64,000 nt of DNA from Persicaria tinctoria (GCA_037127255.1 JBANSL010000013.1:64111688-64175687); one strand, 5' to 3'; counted from the first letter of the stretch, positions 21,241-32,352 are shown. The notes: generated by a model not told the origin, from the sequence alone. A program made the numbers and translations.

Positions 21241-21404
21241 AGCCACGGTAAATATTTGCCGAAGCAATCAGGCGCGTCAAACTTGTTTCTTTTTTCGGAT
21301 GCATTGCATGGCGTGGCTATTGCCGTGGCAAAAGGGTACCAATTGCCACGGTAAATGCCTGCCTAAGCTAGCTGACGTGGCAAATTTAATTATTTTTTGT
21401 AGTG

Positions 21405-21708
21405 TAACGAAGAGGCGCACCCTCAATAAGACGAGGGCATTCCTTAACAACCCTTTTAGAATGCCGCTCCAGCACCTCCGTTTGGTCATTATGACATGGG
21501 AAGGATTTCTCCCATATCAATACTTCACGGGCAACTACCCTCAGAATCCTTTCTAGGGACAGCCCGCAAACATGGTGCCCCCCCCCCCCCAATACGACCC
21601 CTATGGCTACTACTAGCAGCAACGCCCGGCTCACGCCACATTTAATCATTTCCCCAACCCAGCTGACAATCCGCCAAATCCGATCTAGATCGCGACAACA
21701 ACAATGCT
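21405..21708 (+). pseudogene. gag of element A (piece 2 of 4)
   Basis: Continues gag A after the CACTA. A tyrosine- and proline-rich stretch (YFTGNYPQNPF, poly-P, YDPYGYY) corresponds to the FFYGYDGYPPFQQGNPF stretch of gag B. Several stops are present. Ends at the 8-bp duplication of the hAT element. Confidence 0.6.
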
Positions 21709-21716
21709 TACAAAAG
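21709..21716. repeat. 8-bp target-site duplication of the hAT element (left)
   Basis: TACAAAAG here against GACAAAAG at 22686-22693, seven of eight matching and directly abutting the inferred ends. Eight bases is the hAT standard. Confidence 0.7.
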
Positions 21717-22423
21717 TAGGGTTGGGCTTCCGGTCTGGACCGGAACTTTCGAAAACATGGACCGCGGATCGGACCGGGACCAAGTAATATGATCCTGAGT
21801 TTTTTGGTGCGTGGACCGAAAAGACCGTTTGGACCGATTCATTCCTACAACCCCATTTTTCTGTTTTTTTTTGTTACACTTTTTTTTTCGATTCATCTCT
21901 ACATCCCCAATTTGTTTTTCGATATCTAATTCCTTCAACTGCATCCCCAATTCCTTCCACCGGCAGCCCCAATTTATTTTTCGATATCCAATATCACACC
22001 AAGCCCCAAGCCCCCAATTCCTTCAACGAGTTGGAGCCACTGAGTTAATTAGCTTCGACTTTTGATCTTCGTCTTCTCCTTCTCTTTCTCCCTCCCAGAG
22101 AAAGCTTCTTCGTACCCTAAATTGTCTCTCATCTCTCTCTCTTCAGAGTCAGTAGGCGAAGCTGGATGCAAGCTTATACATAAAACAAACCTAGATCTAA
22201 AAGGGAAAAGAGAAGGAAGAAGAAGAAGAAAGCAAGTGGCGAAAGGCGAGTATGAGGGACTAGCGAGCACGAGGGACGGAGGGAGGAGGACCGACTGAGA
22301 GCGAAGAGCCTTCGAGATGGAGGGAGGAGGCCTGACCGAGCCACTAAAGAATAGAGAGGCCCGACGTAGGGAGGAGAGCCTTCGAGACGGAGGGAGGCGG
22401 GTCGACGGAGGGAGGAACAAAGA

Positions 22424-22462
<39 letters not shown>

Positions 22463-22685
22463 TGTGTGTGTGTGTTTTCAGAAGAAAGAAGGAAGCGGCT
22501 TCGGGTTCAGGAGGGACAGGAGCTGCCAAATCAGAATCCGGTCCAATTCCGGTCTGACCCGGAAATTCCGGCCTGGTCCCGGGTTTGCACTGGAATCCAG
22601 AATTTCTTGGACCGTGGACTAGACCGTAATCTTCCGGTCTGGTCCTCATCCGATTGCGGTCCGATCAAACTTTCGCCCAGTCTTA
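21717..22685. mobile_element. non-autonomous hAT-like transposon, 969 bp
   Basis: Left end TAGGGTTGGGC, right end (reverse) TAAGACTGGGC, imperfect terminal repeats of the usual hAT type, flanked by an 8-bp duplication. Many GGACCGG/CCGGTC motifs recur near both ends, like hAT subterminal transposase-binding repeats. No transposase frame; several open frames are low complexity. A GA then TG microsatellite lies inside. Confidence 0.75.
22428..22473. repeat. (GA)n-(TG)n compound microsatellite
   Basis: About 16 GA units followed by 6-7 TG units inside the hAT element. Confidence 0.95.
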
Positions 22686-22693
22686 GACAAAAG

Positions 22694-23011
22694 AGCTCGC
22701 GGCAATAGCGCCATGGACATCTCTTCATGCTCTAATTCTTCAGGTGGGCCCAACGCAGTTCACAAAGATGAGCCTACATTCCCCTCTGCCTTCTGCAAAA
22801 CTATATGCGAGACGTCTACCCAAAAGAGATGGAGGGATGTGTCAATCGCAAAATATACCTAGAATTCTGACCCCAACGATCACATGAACTAGTTCACAAC
22901 TTTGATGGGGATGAACGAGAACAATGACACTATGTTTTGTCGATCATTTCCATCCCCTAAGTGGGGTGGCCTTGACGTGGTTCACCAACTTGTCGATCGT
23001 TTACATTCACC
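22694..23011 (+). pseudogene. gag core of element A (piece 3 of 4)
   Basis: Clear block homology with gag B: KRWRD, DPNDHMN (DDHMC in B), FTTLMGMNENNDTMFCRSFPSP (in B FTTAMGINEYNDAMLCRTFPST) and a truncated FTNL. In-frame stops and small indels are present. The next gag residues are found after a small insertion, at 23343. Confidence 0.8.
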
Positions 23012-23342
23012 CTCAGCGGCGCTAGTGCTATATACTCCTTACATAGTAACTAGGGTAAATTATTTAGGAAAATCACAAATTAAAAACCACTTCAATAGGT
23101 AAATAAAAACCGCTATAGTAGATCCTAAAACCGCTACTATAAATGCTAAAAACTGCCACGATAGATAAACATTTAAACCGCTATAATAGGTTATTAAAAC
23201 CGCTACGATAGTTCCTCAAAATTCATTCATTAACAAAACCGTCACTTAAACTGCCATACATATGTAGACTGCCACCTAAACTGCTACAATAGAATAAACT
23301 GCCACAACCAAACGCCACATTAGCTCGTTTATGTAGTAGTGT
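23012..23342. mobile_element. small MITE-like insertion in gag A
   Basis: About 330 bp splitting gag A. The body consists of short repeats of AACCGCTATAATAG and AACTGCCAC type. The right end reads TTTATGTAGTAGTG, a CACTA-like terminus. The left end lacks a matching CACTA, although TACTCCTTACATAG loosely resembles the reversed right end. CTATA occurs at both edges and could be the duplication. Its subterminal repeats resemble those at 33476-34042. Confidence 0.5.
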
Positions 23343-23632
23343 CTATAAGTAGTTTTGCCCAACTATCCAACATCTTTGTCGCCCATTTTGGCAGCGCTTG
23401 CACTCGGAAAGGGCACCATGCTGGACCTCAATTCCATCAAATAAGAACCGTCTGAATCCCTGGGAAGTTTCTTCAGCTGGTTCACCACCATGGTCGTGCA
23501 AATTCTAAAATTCTATCATAAATCTTCCAGTACCATCCTGATGGGCAACCTCGCTGAAGGCGACTTTAAAATGTATCTATTCAAAAGGAAGCCTCGCAAC
23601 TATGATAAGTTATGTGGTGCTCGGCGAACATC
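23343..23632 (+). pseudogene. gag C-terminal part of element A (piece 4 of 4)
   Basis: Resumes at SSFAQLSNIF (B: SFLQLSQVF), then TMLDLNSIK, LGSFFSWFTTMVVQI, TILMGNLAEGDFK and KRKPRNYDKL, matching gag B in order. A stop follows LNSIK. Homology ends near 23632 and the rest of element A pol is not found to the right in this window. Confidence 0.8.
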
Positions 23633-24219
23633 GTTAGCTTTCACTTCACCTATATAGTAATAATATCCTAACTCAATGCTCAAACCAATAGATTAGTAAA
23701 GCAATATATTGATAAACCAATAGATTAGTATAGCAATGAAGTCCGGAGTCGAACCCACAGAGAGAACGGTTGCAACTTAATATTTCTAACAATGATTCTT
23801 TAAGACAATAGCAATAGTTTATAGTGATGAAGTCCGGAGTCAACCGAATGCTTCTTTCTTATAGTGAGGGAGAGAGGTATGGCAACTTGGGGCAATGTAA
23901 ATGGGGATGTACTAAAAAATGAGTTTAGTAAATGCTGAGACACGCATGGAAGATTACCCTCCCTAGTCCCTACTGCCAGAATATATTACTTTTACCCCTT
24001 CATGCATTTATGAAGGTGCACCGATAAGTAGAAGCATTTATCCACCTACTATATTATAATAAATACATAACCCCTTATGTAGTTAAAATTGTATTACCAA
24101 ATCAAGGCCCAAACCGACAATTTTTCCAGTGATCAGTGTATGGCCCAATCAAGTACACGTTTCAGCAAGTTAGCAGATAAAGGCCTATGTGACAACATTT
24201 TATATATAATATCCTTCTT
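23633..24219. other. unassigned AT-rich sequence
   Basis: No coding content. The phrase ATGAAGTCCGGAGTC occurs twice (about 23738 and 23828), the only structure noticed. Confidence 0.4.
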
Positions 24220-24221
24220 TG

Positions 24222-24311
<90 letters not shown>
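24220..24311. repeat. (TA)n microsatellite
   Basis: About 45 uninterrupted TA units; a smaller degenerate AT run follows to about 24400. Confidence 0.97.
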
Positions 24312-24313
<2 letters not shown>

Positions 24314-24760
24314 TATCATATCATTCTTTTTAATATATAATATATATCATATCCTTTTTTTTATATGTATCATATCCTTCTATTTTATATATAATATACT
24401 ACATTTGGATATGCATTTGGAACTAACTGCCTTGGTTTAACTCCTATAATATAAAAATAAGATAAATTCAACATGAGACATTTATTCAGTCACATTTGTC
24501 ATTGATGAATCTGTTTGTTGGGCCTAATTGCTACACTCTCATTCTCTACCTTCGTTCATCTTCATTTCTCATCTCCAAAGGTTACATCTTTACAGTTTCC
24601 AACAACTTTCATCTTTTATCTTAACCTGATTTGTGGTTGCTCATTCTCCTCAATAAACGGAATTGTATCGTTGTCATATAATGTTTAGTTTAGTTTAATG
24701 TGGAGAATCTGATTGATTGATATATTAATTAATTTCACTGTGGGTGTGCAATAAAAAAAG

Positions 24761-26955
24761 ATGGCGAAAAAAGAGAAGGCATCGAGCACGCATAAGGGAA
24801 GAATGACACCATAGGAGCTGGAGAAGTTGAAAAGACGGGAGTCAAATGCTGCAGAATTGAGAGCTAAATGTTTTAGCAACAACTTTCTCAACAAGGTATT
24901 AGATAAGTATGCAAAAGGTTCATGAAGTACTCAACCAGAGAATTTAGAATATGTGAGATGTCGGGAGACACAATGTGGGAAGCCTGCTCAACCAAAAGGT
25001 TCAAGTAGTACTCAACTTACTCAACAATGCAGGAAGCCTCGTTAGGACCCACAACAGACTGATAGAGGCTTGAATATGCTGAAAGATAGGACCAACTTTT
25101 GTGCTCCGGGATCTATGGAAAAAAACGCAAAGCTAATGATGCTACAATCTAGGAGAAGCAATCAAAGCACTGCGATTCAGTCAACGAACACAGTTGAGGC
25201 TGACTCTTGTGAAGATGTTCTAGGACTACTACTAGATATGAGAAAATGAGAAATAATCAACTCTTGAGAGGAAGTTCCCATAATGTTATGAATGATATAC
25301 AACACCAGCAAAATCAATATGGGGAAGATTTTCCTAAAGGTGCAAAAAATAACCAAAGTGGAGATGTTGTGAATAAACAAACCGATGCCGCTGAAAATAA
25401 CAATAATAGAGAAGAAAATGACCTTGTTCTGCATAATGAAAAGGAAAATGCATTGGGTAGGTCTACATGACCAATTATTTCTTTTACGTGTTGCTGCCTA
25501 ATTCTCATAGATGACCACTTATTCTGGTCTTGTAATTCAGATACACTTCTTATTGTACAATCAGTTATTGAACAGAAGAAGCATCGTGGGAAAACCATTT
25601 TGGCAAAGGTTCATTCCCGGACAATGGAAAGTCGTGATGCTATCATTTTGAATGACAAGAAATAGCCATTTGGGCCTACAAAGTAGATTGTTAGCACTTT
25701 CAGTCACTTCCTTGGAACTTTAGCTCGAGACTCCAACTTTGCACCTTTAAATTACAAAGATTGGAGAGATGTGCCAACAAAAGAACAAATTTGGGAGTAT
25801 ATTCAGGTAATGTATTTGCATTTGTGTTCAGATAATGTACATGTCTTAGGTAGTTACTCATGTGCAAATACGAACTTTGCAAATATTGGTAATGTAGAAA
25901 AAAATCATTGTACCAAACGAAGGAAAATCATGGGTGTTGGGGAAGGCCGGTTTAAAATGGCGGGCTTACAAGGGAAAAGTGAAGGAGAAACATTACTTCT
26001 CATATACTACAATGGCAGAGATGTTGGCTAACTGGCCAAATGCGATACTGAAAGAGGAATTCATAGACATGCAGTATTTCGCATCAAACAAAGCTAAGGT
26101 ATTCATTTAAGCTACTTATTTATTGCCCCGGAATTTTGTTTGTCTCAACCTAAATGAAAACCTATGATTTCACATGTGAATAATTAGGAAATCAGTAAGA
26201 AAATCAAAGAGAACCAAGCAAATCAAGGTGATATGCATACTATGGGCCCAGTATCTTATGCTGTCAAGCGTCATTTGATGGTAAATTTTATATTATTCTA
26301 TCCCTTTTCCAATTTGAAATATTTGCTATTCAATTTTACCTTGTCCTGTTCTTCAGCAACAAAATGACCCACAGAAGAAATGTCCATCAGAAGTAGACGT
26401 ATACACTAAGTCCAGGAAGCGAGTGGCATGACGTACATATCTCACACAGAATGAGGAGACACTTTCAAACATTGTGAGACCATCAAAACTGATCCATATT
26501 TTGATGAATGAGTACATGTATACAGTGCTGAATTTCTAATGCACATAATATTTTGTTTTTGTTTTTGTCTTTTTAAGGAGAAGATGAAATCAGTAACCTC
26601 TGTGCGTGAGGGGAGCAGCAAAACTGATCCACATTTTGATGTTATCACCAAGAAAGAGCATAATGGGCGATTGTGTATGCATGGACTAGGTGTGACAAAG
26701 TCAAGTTTCAAATGTAAGGATGTGAAGACCCCATTTATACTTCTCGATGTGTTCTTGGAGGGCATTGCAGAGCACTTTAACAAAAAGATGGAGGACACCT
26801 TGATTTTTGTTTTTTCGAAGTTACGAGATGCTAATCCCAGAGTTGATATTGCCATTCTCAACTTTTCTACGAACCACGAAGATGGATCAGCCTCACATGA
26901 ATCATTAGCAAATGAAGAAGGTGGATCTACTTCCCATGGCGACGAAGTTATGTGA
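24761..26955 (+). pseudogene. En/Spm-associated plant transposase gene (Transposase_24-like), decayed
   Basis: A multi-exon gene of the plant family that accompanies CACTA/En-Spm elements. ATG at 24761 opens a K/E-rich exon with stops. Further exons lie at about 25246-25458, 25541-25806, 25905-26098, 26188-26280, 26357-26430 and 26578-26955, with GT/AG borders. Family-diagnostic blocks are FSHFLGTLARD...YKDWRDVP...IWEYIQ, then VPNEGKSWVLGKAGLKWRAYKGKVK, MLANWPNAILKEEF, and HTMGPVSYAVKRH. The last exon has DPHFDVITKKEHNGR and an E/H/S-rich tail ending TGA. At least three in-frame stops and a frame break near 25240 make it non-functional. Its transposon ends are not clear; subterminal repeats at 33476-34042 may belong to it. 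Confidence 0.75.
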
Positions 26956-27692
26956 GTTAGACTAATTCCTCATCACAATATTGATCAGTTTACACCTTCT
27001 TCGTTAGACTAATTTGTGTTTTACTAGGACACCTTGGTTTTTCTAGGACATATATATTTTATACATGTTAATTTCTTTTAATTCTATTTACACAATATTT
27101 GTAGGTCTTACTAAAGGGTTGAAGGCTAGTGCACAATCTTGGTTATTGATTGCCTTATCATGCGAATTTCTAGCATGTAATAAAATTTACTTACAATCTT
27201 TTATGTTTGCCATGATTGGTTGTCTAATCTATGTGTTTTGTCTTGGCGAACGTCGATAATGTGAGGCCTTTGCTGAATTGTGAGTTTGCTGGGTTTTGGT
27301 TGATCATATTGGTGTTCGTTGATTCTATGCTGCCTATTTGATCTTCTCATGGAATTCCCGATGGGCTGCTTGGTACAACATACAAAGAAACACTTTTGAA
27401 ATTCCTGATGGCTAATTTTGGTGTGCTTCATGTTCCCTAAAGTCACTTGTACTCATTGATTTTTATATGGATGTATGTGGCTGAGTATGATTGGAAGATT
27501 TAGTATTGGTTTTACTCATGCTTTGAACCTTAACTTAGGAGGTTATATTCTTGTTGCTGAGTTTGGGACTGACTAGGGCTAGTGTCAATGGCATTTTCTT
27601 GTGCATAAAATTGAATCTGGTAGTGAGTGGGTTTTTCTATTGTGCTTTGTTGACATATGCTTATAAAGAGGCTGGTCCGGTTGAATTCCTTC
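26956..27692. other. 3' flank of the Transposase_24-like gene
   Basis: AT-rich, many stops, no recognised element up to the 21-bp direct repeat at 27693. Confidence 0.4.
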
Positions 27693-27713
27693 TTCTGTTT
27701 TCCCTTATATTAC
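27693..27713. repeat. 21-bp direct repeat, left copy (LINE target-site duplication)
   Basis: All 21 bases recur at 32699-32719; the core is TGTTTTCCCTTATATTAC. The left copy directly abuts the poly(T) that is the minus-strand L1 tail, as expected for target-primed reverse transcription. Confidence 0.8.
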
Positions 27714-27789
27714 TTTTTTTTTGGTAAGAAAGCCGAGGGACGAGACCCTCGTTCAAAGAGATTTATTAAAGAACGAAAGAAAGTTACAT

Positions 27790-28260
27790 CAAGTTGGAGG
27801 AGGCCTAAGAGGCCCCTTGAGCATCCAAAATAAGGGAGTCCCAAGCTCCATCAAGAATGACGTCAAGCAACGTACAACCCAAAGGAAAATCAAAAGCAAA
27901 ATAAGCGAGGCGATCGGCGAGGAGATTACTATCGCGGAGAGTGTGGCGGAGTTGAACGGACCAACTCCTACTAAGGAAGCCCTGGTAGTTAAAGACCAGG
28001 CTGGCACAGTGGTGTGATGGAGGGGCTCCACTCCGCACCAGATTGATAGCAACTTCAGAGTCGGTTTCGCAAACGACTTTCTTGAACCCACGAGACCAAG
28101 CCAGCTCGAGACCCTTAACCAACGCCCAAACCTCGGCGCTGATGACGGAGCAGGCACCAATATGTTACAAGAAAACCCCACCAACCATTCTCCCTTGCTG
28201 TTACGAATAGCACCTCCAGCAGCAACCACGCCAGACTTCCTTACAGCCCCGTCCGTATTC
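27790..28260 (-). pseudogene. RNase H domain of the L1 LINE
   Basis: C-terminal RNase H of plant L1 type. In minus-strand order: WVTLNTDGAVRKSG with the first D, a GGAIRNSKGEW block, then after a frame break near 28160 SAEVWALVKGLELAW with E, VVCETDSEVAINLV with D, and RDSNLLADRLAYF with the last D. All four acidic residues are present, in two frames. Upstream a poly-C tract at about 28403-28423 (poly-G in the gene) is another likely frame-breaking site. Confidence 0.85.
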
Positions 28261-28402
28261 AGCGTAACCCAGTCCGACTCCGTCGGGATCTCGTGCACCG
28301 GGATAGCGTCCTTCTGCTTTGACTCAGGTTGTGCTTTAAGCTTGAGTATGGCCTGCCCGAACTCGGCAACAGCCTGCCAGCATAGCTCGGGGGAGAGGGT
28401 GG

Positions 28403-28423
28403 GCACCCCCCCCCCCCCCCCCC
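28403..28423. repeat. poly-C tract
   Basis: A run of about 20 C within the L1 remnant, between the zf-RVT and RNase H parts; length may be uncertain in assembly. Confidence 0.9.
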
Positions 28424-28639
28424 CGTCTTTGAAGACAACGTGGTTACGTCTGTTCCAAATCCTCCACAGCGCTACCGCAAAAAAGCCCCCACTTCTTTCT
28501 CTACTTCCTTTCCATTCTAGGGCAAAGGTTATACCGGAGCCAGGCGGCAAAGGATAGGGCGGAGAAATCCTTCCTTCGCCTCACCCCGACAACCTGCAAC
28601 CAAAACTTTTTAACAGTATCGCAGTCTCTGAAAAGATGT

Positions 28640-29124
28640 AAGTGAGACTCGCAATGATTAAGTCAGCAAGGACAGAGGTCGGAATTACCCAGATGGCGAC
28701 AAAACCATTCCTGGTTCGACAAGACTCCACCTTTTGCCGCCAACCAAACGAAGTACCGTATCTTCTCGCAGACATCTAACTTCCAAATGGCACCGAAGAA
28801 ATCTTTCTCTCCGGAGTGGACCTCCTCGAAGTTCCCGAGAGCCAAGTATCCGGACTTAGTCGAGTAAGTTCCATCCGCACTCTTTCCCCAGGCCGGAGCA
28901 TCCTCTCTGTTGGTCACCATAACAGTAGCGATCTTATAGAGGACAGTCGACGGAAGGTAGCTAGCAAACTCCTTCCATTTCCATCCTAGGTTGGCCGTCC
29001 AACATCTCCGAGATCCGGAGCTAATCATCGAAAAGTAGTTGGCCCCTAGACGCCAACTCAGCAAGGGGGGATTCATCGATCCATATATCTCTCCAAAACT
29101 GAATGCTACTGCCATCGCCCACAT
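28640..29124 (-). pseudogene. zf-RVT region of the L1 LINE
   Basis: Minus-strand frame with the plant LINE zinc-binding region: a DGTYSTKSGYLAL block, then IWKLDVCEKIRYFVWLAAKG, then CRHLGNSDLCPC with closely spaced cysteines. The order W..S.DG.YS..SGY then IWK....KI..F.WL is characteristic of this domain after RT. Frames are broken further downstream. Confidence 0.8.
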
Positions 29125-29364
29125 TCCACTTCACCCTGGGCTTGATCATAGCGGTGGTAGCCCTTCTGATACCTTTCTAAATGTGAGATGCGCCGACTGA
29201 GTTACCAGTGCTTTGCTCGCGTACTTGCTGGCCATTATCTCGACCCAGATGCCCTTCTTATCGTTCATCAGTCTCCATCCGAGCTTAGCCACTAGATCCA
29301 GATTGAGGTCCTCCATTCTTTTGATTCCAAGACCACCAACGTCCTTGGGGAGGGTGAGCTCTTC

Positions 29365-29795
29365 CTAGGCAACTTTGTGGATCCGTCTTCTTACCGGGGT
29401 CAAACCCCAAATAAAGATCCTGCGTGATTTTTTTATTCTCTTACAAGTACTAACCGGGAGCAGGACAGACGACATTGTGTACACCGGGATAGCCGAGAGA
29501 ACAACCGTCGTCAGAGTAGTGCGCCCTGCAAGATTCAGCAAAGACGCCTTCCACCCGGCTAATTTGGAGGCAAATTTATCAAGAATGTGATCAAACGTAC
29601 CTTTATTGACTCTTTTGTGAAGAATAGGAATTCCAAGGTAGTTGCCCAGGTCCTTAGTAACTTCAATTCTGCTGACAGCTTGGATTCTGGTACTTAGATC
29701 GACATTCACATTGCTTGACATAAAGACCTTTGACTTCTGAATGCTAATCTTTTGACCCGAGGCCCACATAACTTCTCAAGGAAGCTTCGAATCAC
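29365..29795 (-). pseudogene. C-terminal RT fragment of the L1 LINE
   Basis: Minus strand: SGQKISIQKSKVFMS, then a DLGNYLGIPILHKR block, KLAGWKASLLNLAGR, TVVLSAIPVYTMSS and RRIFIWG. This is the well-known region after the RT palm in plant LINEs. The palm itself, with the FADD catalytic motif, is absent: immediately upstream (29796-29824) a perfect inverted repeat marks a deletion junction. Confidence 0.85.
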
Positions 29796-29824
29796 CCTCA
29801 TCTGAGTAACAGATGAGGGTGATT
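29790..29824. repeat. perfect 15-bp inverted repeat at the L1 deletion junction
   Basis: AATCACCCTCATCTG at 29790-29804 faces its exact complement at 29810-29824 across a 5-base spacer. The joined L1 sequences on either side are normally several hundred codons apart. Confidence 0.9.
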
Positions 29825-29829
29825 TCTCT

Positions 29830-30480
29830 TAAGAAGAATGATGGTGGAGGCATGGAAGTAACTCGTATTCCTGTCCCCGAACATCAGCCATCGCTCGTGA
29901 GACTTCTGGAACTAGAGGATTTCTTTCTTCTTAAGGGTAAGGTCGAGAGCCCATCTGAGCTTCTCCTCCCAATCTCGGCCAGAAGGATCCGAGCGCTTAG
30001 CCATCTTGTGCTGGATATTATCGAGGGCTTTGAGCAACTCATCTTTCCGGCATTGGATTTTACCAAAGACCTCCCTATTCCACTTGGAGAGGTCCACACG
30101 CAACTTATCGAGACAAAAAGAGGGTGGTGCACTCCTGCATCCAGTTTGATTTTAGGAAATCCGGGAAGAGGTCGTGGGTTAGTCATCCAGCTTCGAAGCA
30201 AAATGGACGTCTTTCCCTCCTTATCACCACTTTCGGATTAACTTCAAGAAAGAGCGGACAGTGATCAGAAGAGTATCGGGAAAGATGTTGAACCCTCGCA
30301 TTAGGCCACCTAAGCCGGCCAGACAGATTAGTGAGAACTCTGTCCAGGCGTTTCGAGACGACTTTGCCACCAATAGACTCCTTGCTCCAAGAGGTCCATC
30401 AATTATCTTCAACAGGGGGCGTCACCATACTCTCCCCCATTGGGAGATCTTCGGGAGAGGTCTCGCTCGAGTCTTTCCCA
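29830..30480 (-). pseudogene. endonuclease end and linker of the L1 LINE
   Basis: Minus strand: a KRLDRVLTNLSGR block and SRYSSDHCPLFLEV, which is the C-terminal SDH motif of the apurinic-type endonuclease. The linker DLSKWNREVFGKIQCRKDEL and a QKSHERW...GDRNT stretch follow. This order is typical between endonuclease and RT in plant L1. Stops and frame changes are present. The N-terminal endonuclease residues are missing. Confidence 0.8.
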
Positions 30481-30530
30481 CACATCTCATTTCCCGCTGG
30501 CGCCTAGAACCTTTTTGGTATAGCTTCATC

Positions 30531-30598
30531 TAATGGCATGCTTACATGCTTTTAATGTAAGCTATAATTGTTGAATTTTGTATTAGGCTAATGCATTT
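30531..30598. other. short AT-rich segment between the two LINEs
   Basis: Contains a ~40-bp stretch (CATCTAATGGCATGCTTACATG...) resembling 33070-33110, in the flanking host DNA, so it may be a duplicated piece of that flank. Confidence 0.4.
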
Positions 30599-31130
30599 AT
30601 GTTCAGGTTGTATTATGTCTTCTTGCCTCTGTTGGATGACTTGGTCAGAAACATCCCAGAGTCGGAGCGTCTAATTGTGGGTGGAGACTTCAATGGCCAC
30701 ATAGAGCAGGGCAGTGACGGCTACATTTCATCTCATGGAGGTTTTGGGTACAGAGTTCGGAACGACAGTGGGCTCGTTGATTTGGAGTTTGTAGTAGCTT
30801 TTGATTGCATCATTGTGAATTCGCTCTTCGCTAAGAGAGACAGTCACCTGATTACTTACGATAGTGGTAGTGGGTGCTCACAGATTGACTACTTCCTTGT
30901 ACGGAGGGGTGACAGGAGTGCATGCAGAGACTGCAAAACTATCCCTTTTGGAGGTTTGACTACTCCGCACCATCTACTAGTGTTACAACTCGAGTTCAAG
31001 GGTTGCAGAAAAAGGGCGACCAGCAAGCACAATCTGAAAATCAGATGGTGGCGCTTGAATGAGGAAAATGGGGAGCTCTTAAGAGAGAAGGTCTTAGCTG
31101 AGGCAGAGAGGGGAGGTGCAACTATAGGGG
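30599..31130 (+). pseudogene. endonuclease of the RTE LINE
   Basis: The reading frame shows VGGDFNGHI (catalytic DFN), FGYRVRNDSGLVDLEF, SQIDYFLVRR and an HHLLV stretch at the position of the catalytic histidine block. These are ordered motifs of plant RTE endonucleases. The frame runs into RT sequence near 31110 with loss of several hundred codons, then a stop. Confidence 0.85.
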
Positions 31131-32352
31131 AATTAAAATTCTTAGCCACACAATGAAAATCTGGGAGAGAGTTATTGAATAACGGTTGAGGAGGTTGGTC
31201 AGCGTATATGAGAACCAGTTTGGTTTTATGCCGGGAAGGTCAACTACAGAAGCTATCCATTTGATGCGGCGCTTGGTGGAGAAATACAGGGAACGGAAGA
31301 AAAATCTGCATATGGTTTTCATCGATTTGGAGAAGGCATATGATAGAGTGCCAAGAGACCTTATATGGCAATGTTTGGGAGCTAAAGGGGTTCCTGAAAC
31401 TTACATAAGGGTTGTCAAAGATATGTATCATGGTTCACAAATTAGTGTATACTCACACAGTGGGGACCCTGAGTACTTTGTGGTTCAAGTGGGTTTGCAC
31501 CAAGGCTCGGCTTTGAGCCCGTTCCTATTACAATAGTCATGGATGTGGTGTCAAGTAGTATACAGGGTGGGATCCCGTGGTGCATGCTTTTTGCGGATGA
31601 TGTTGTCCTGATAGACGAGACGAGAGCAGGGGTTAACAGCAAACTAGAGTTATGGAGGGATAAGCTTGAGGAGAAGGGCTTTCGATTGAGCAGGACAAAG
31701 ACGGGTGGTTTTCAGGCTGGGCGAAGAGGAAGAGGGGGACGAGAGTGTCAGCATGAGTGGGGACCCAGTTCCGACGAAAGACAGTTTCAAGTATCAGGGG
31801 TCTATAATGCAGAGCGATGGGGGTGTGGACATAGATATCAAGCATCGGATTCAAGTGGGTTGGCAGAAATGGAGAGCCGCATCAAGAGTCTTGTGTGACA
31901 GAAAGGTTCCACTCAAGCCCAAGGGTAAGTTCTACAAGGTGGTAGTGAGACCAACTCTATTATATGGCGCAAAGTGTTGGGCGACAAATAAGGCTCAGGA
32001 ACAGAAACTCATGGTGGCTGAGATGAGGATGCTCAGGTGGATGGGTGGATTTACCTTGCGCGACAGATTCAGAAACGAGGCTATCCGGGAAAAGGTAGGA
32101 GTGGCTAGTATTCAGGCTAAGTTGCGGGAATCGAGACTCCGATGGTATGGGCATGTTTAGAGGAGAGATCCAAATGCGCCGGTGCGTAGGTGTGACAACT
32201 TGGCTATCGAAAGAGTTTGACGAGGAAGAGGGCGTCCTAAAAAGAGTTGGGGTGAAGTGATTAGACATGATCTGACCGCTCTAGGACTCTCGAAGGAGAT
32301 GACACGTGACATGATTCAGTGGAGGAGTGCTATCCGACTTGACGAACGCTAG
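31110..32352 (+). pseudogene. RT C-terminal half of the RTE LINE
   Basis: Blocks: [53 protein letters not shown], then after a frame break [13 protein letters not shown] with the catalytic ADD near 31590, [55 protein letters not shown] and RGRGRPKKSW, ending at TAG 32350-32352. A stop lies after ERVIE and further frame changes follow. Strong match to the plant RTE clade. Confidence 0.9.

Larger units (their letters stand above)
2115..21404. mobile_element. CACTA (En/Spm superfamily) DNA transposon, 19.3 kb with a nested gypsy element
   Basis: The left end reads CACTAAAAAAA and the right end TTTTTTGTAGTG. A perfect 3-bp duplication TAA flanks it (2112-2114 and 21405-21407), the size expected for CACTA elements. 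Subterminal motifs GCCACGGTAA, TTGCCACGG and CCGTGGCAA recur inside both ends (2140-2330 and 21240-21390). Without the nested gypsy element B the native length is about 4.6 kb. I find no recognisable TNPD or TNPA transposase, so it is probably non-autonomous. It interrupts gag of element A, which gives relative ages: A first, CACTA next, B last. Confidence 0.9.
27714..30530 (-). mobile_element. L1-type LINE remnant, minus strand
   Basis: On the minus strand, in order: endonuclease end, linker, C-terminal RT, a zf-RVT domain, RNase H, and a 9-base poly(A) at 27722-27714. The central RT catalytic part is deleted. The 5' boundary near 30530 is approximate; the matching duplication is at 32699, so an RTE element lies between it and the visible L1 sequence. 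Confidence 0.85.

Noticed and set aside
2115..21404. B3 genes and the antisense ORF as cargo of the CACTA element
   Set aside because: They lie inside the two LTRs of gypsy B, which is itself the insertion in the CACTA, so they belong to B.
23633..24219. Possible LTR fragment around the repeated phrase ATGAAGTCCGGAGTC
   Set aside because: Only two short copies, with no TG/CA ends, primer site or duplication.
24089..24440. Tyr-Ile repeat frames
   Set aside because: Translation of a (TA)n microsatellite.
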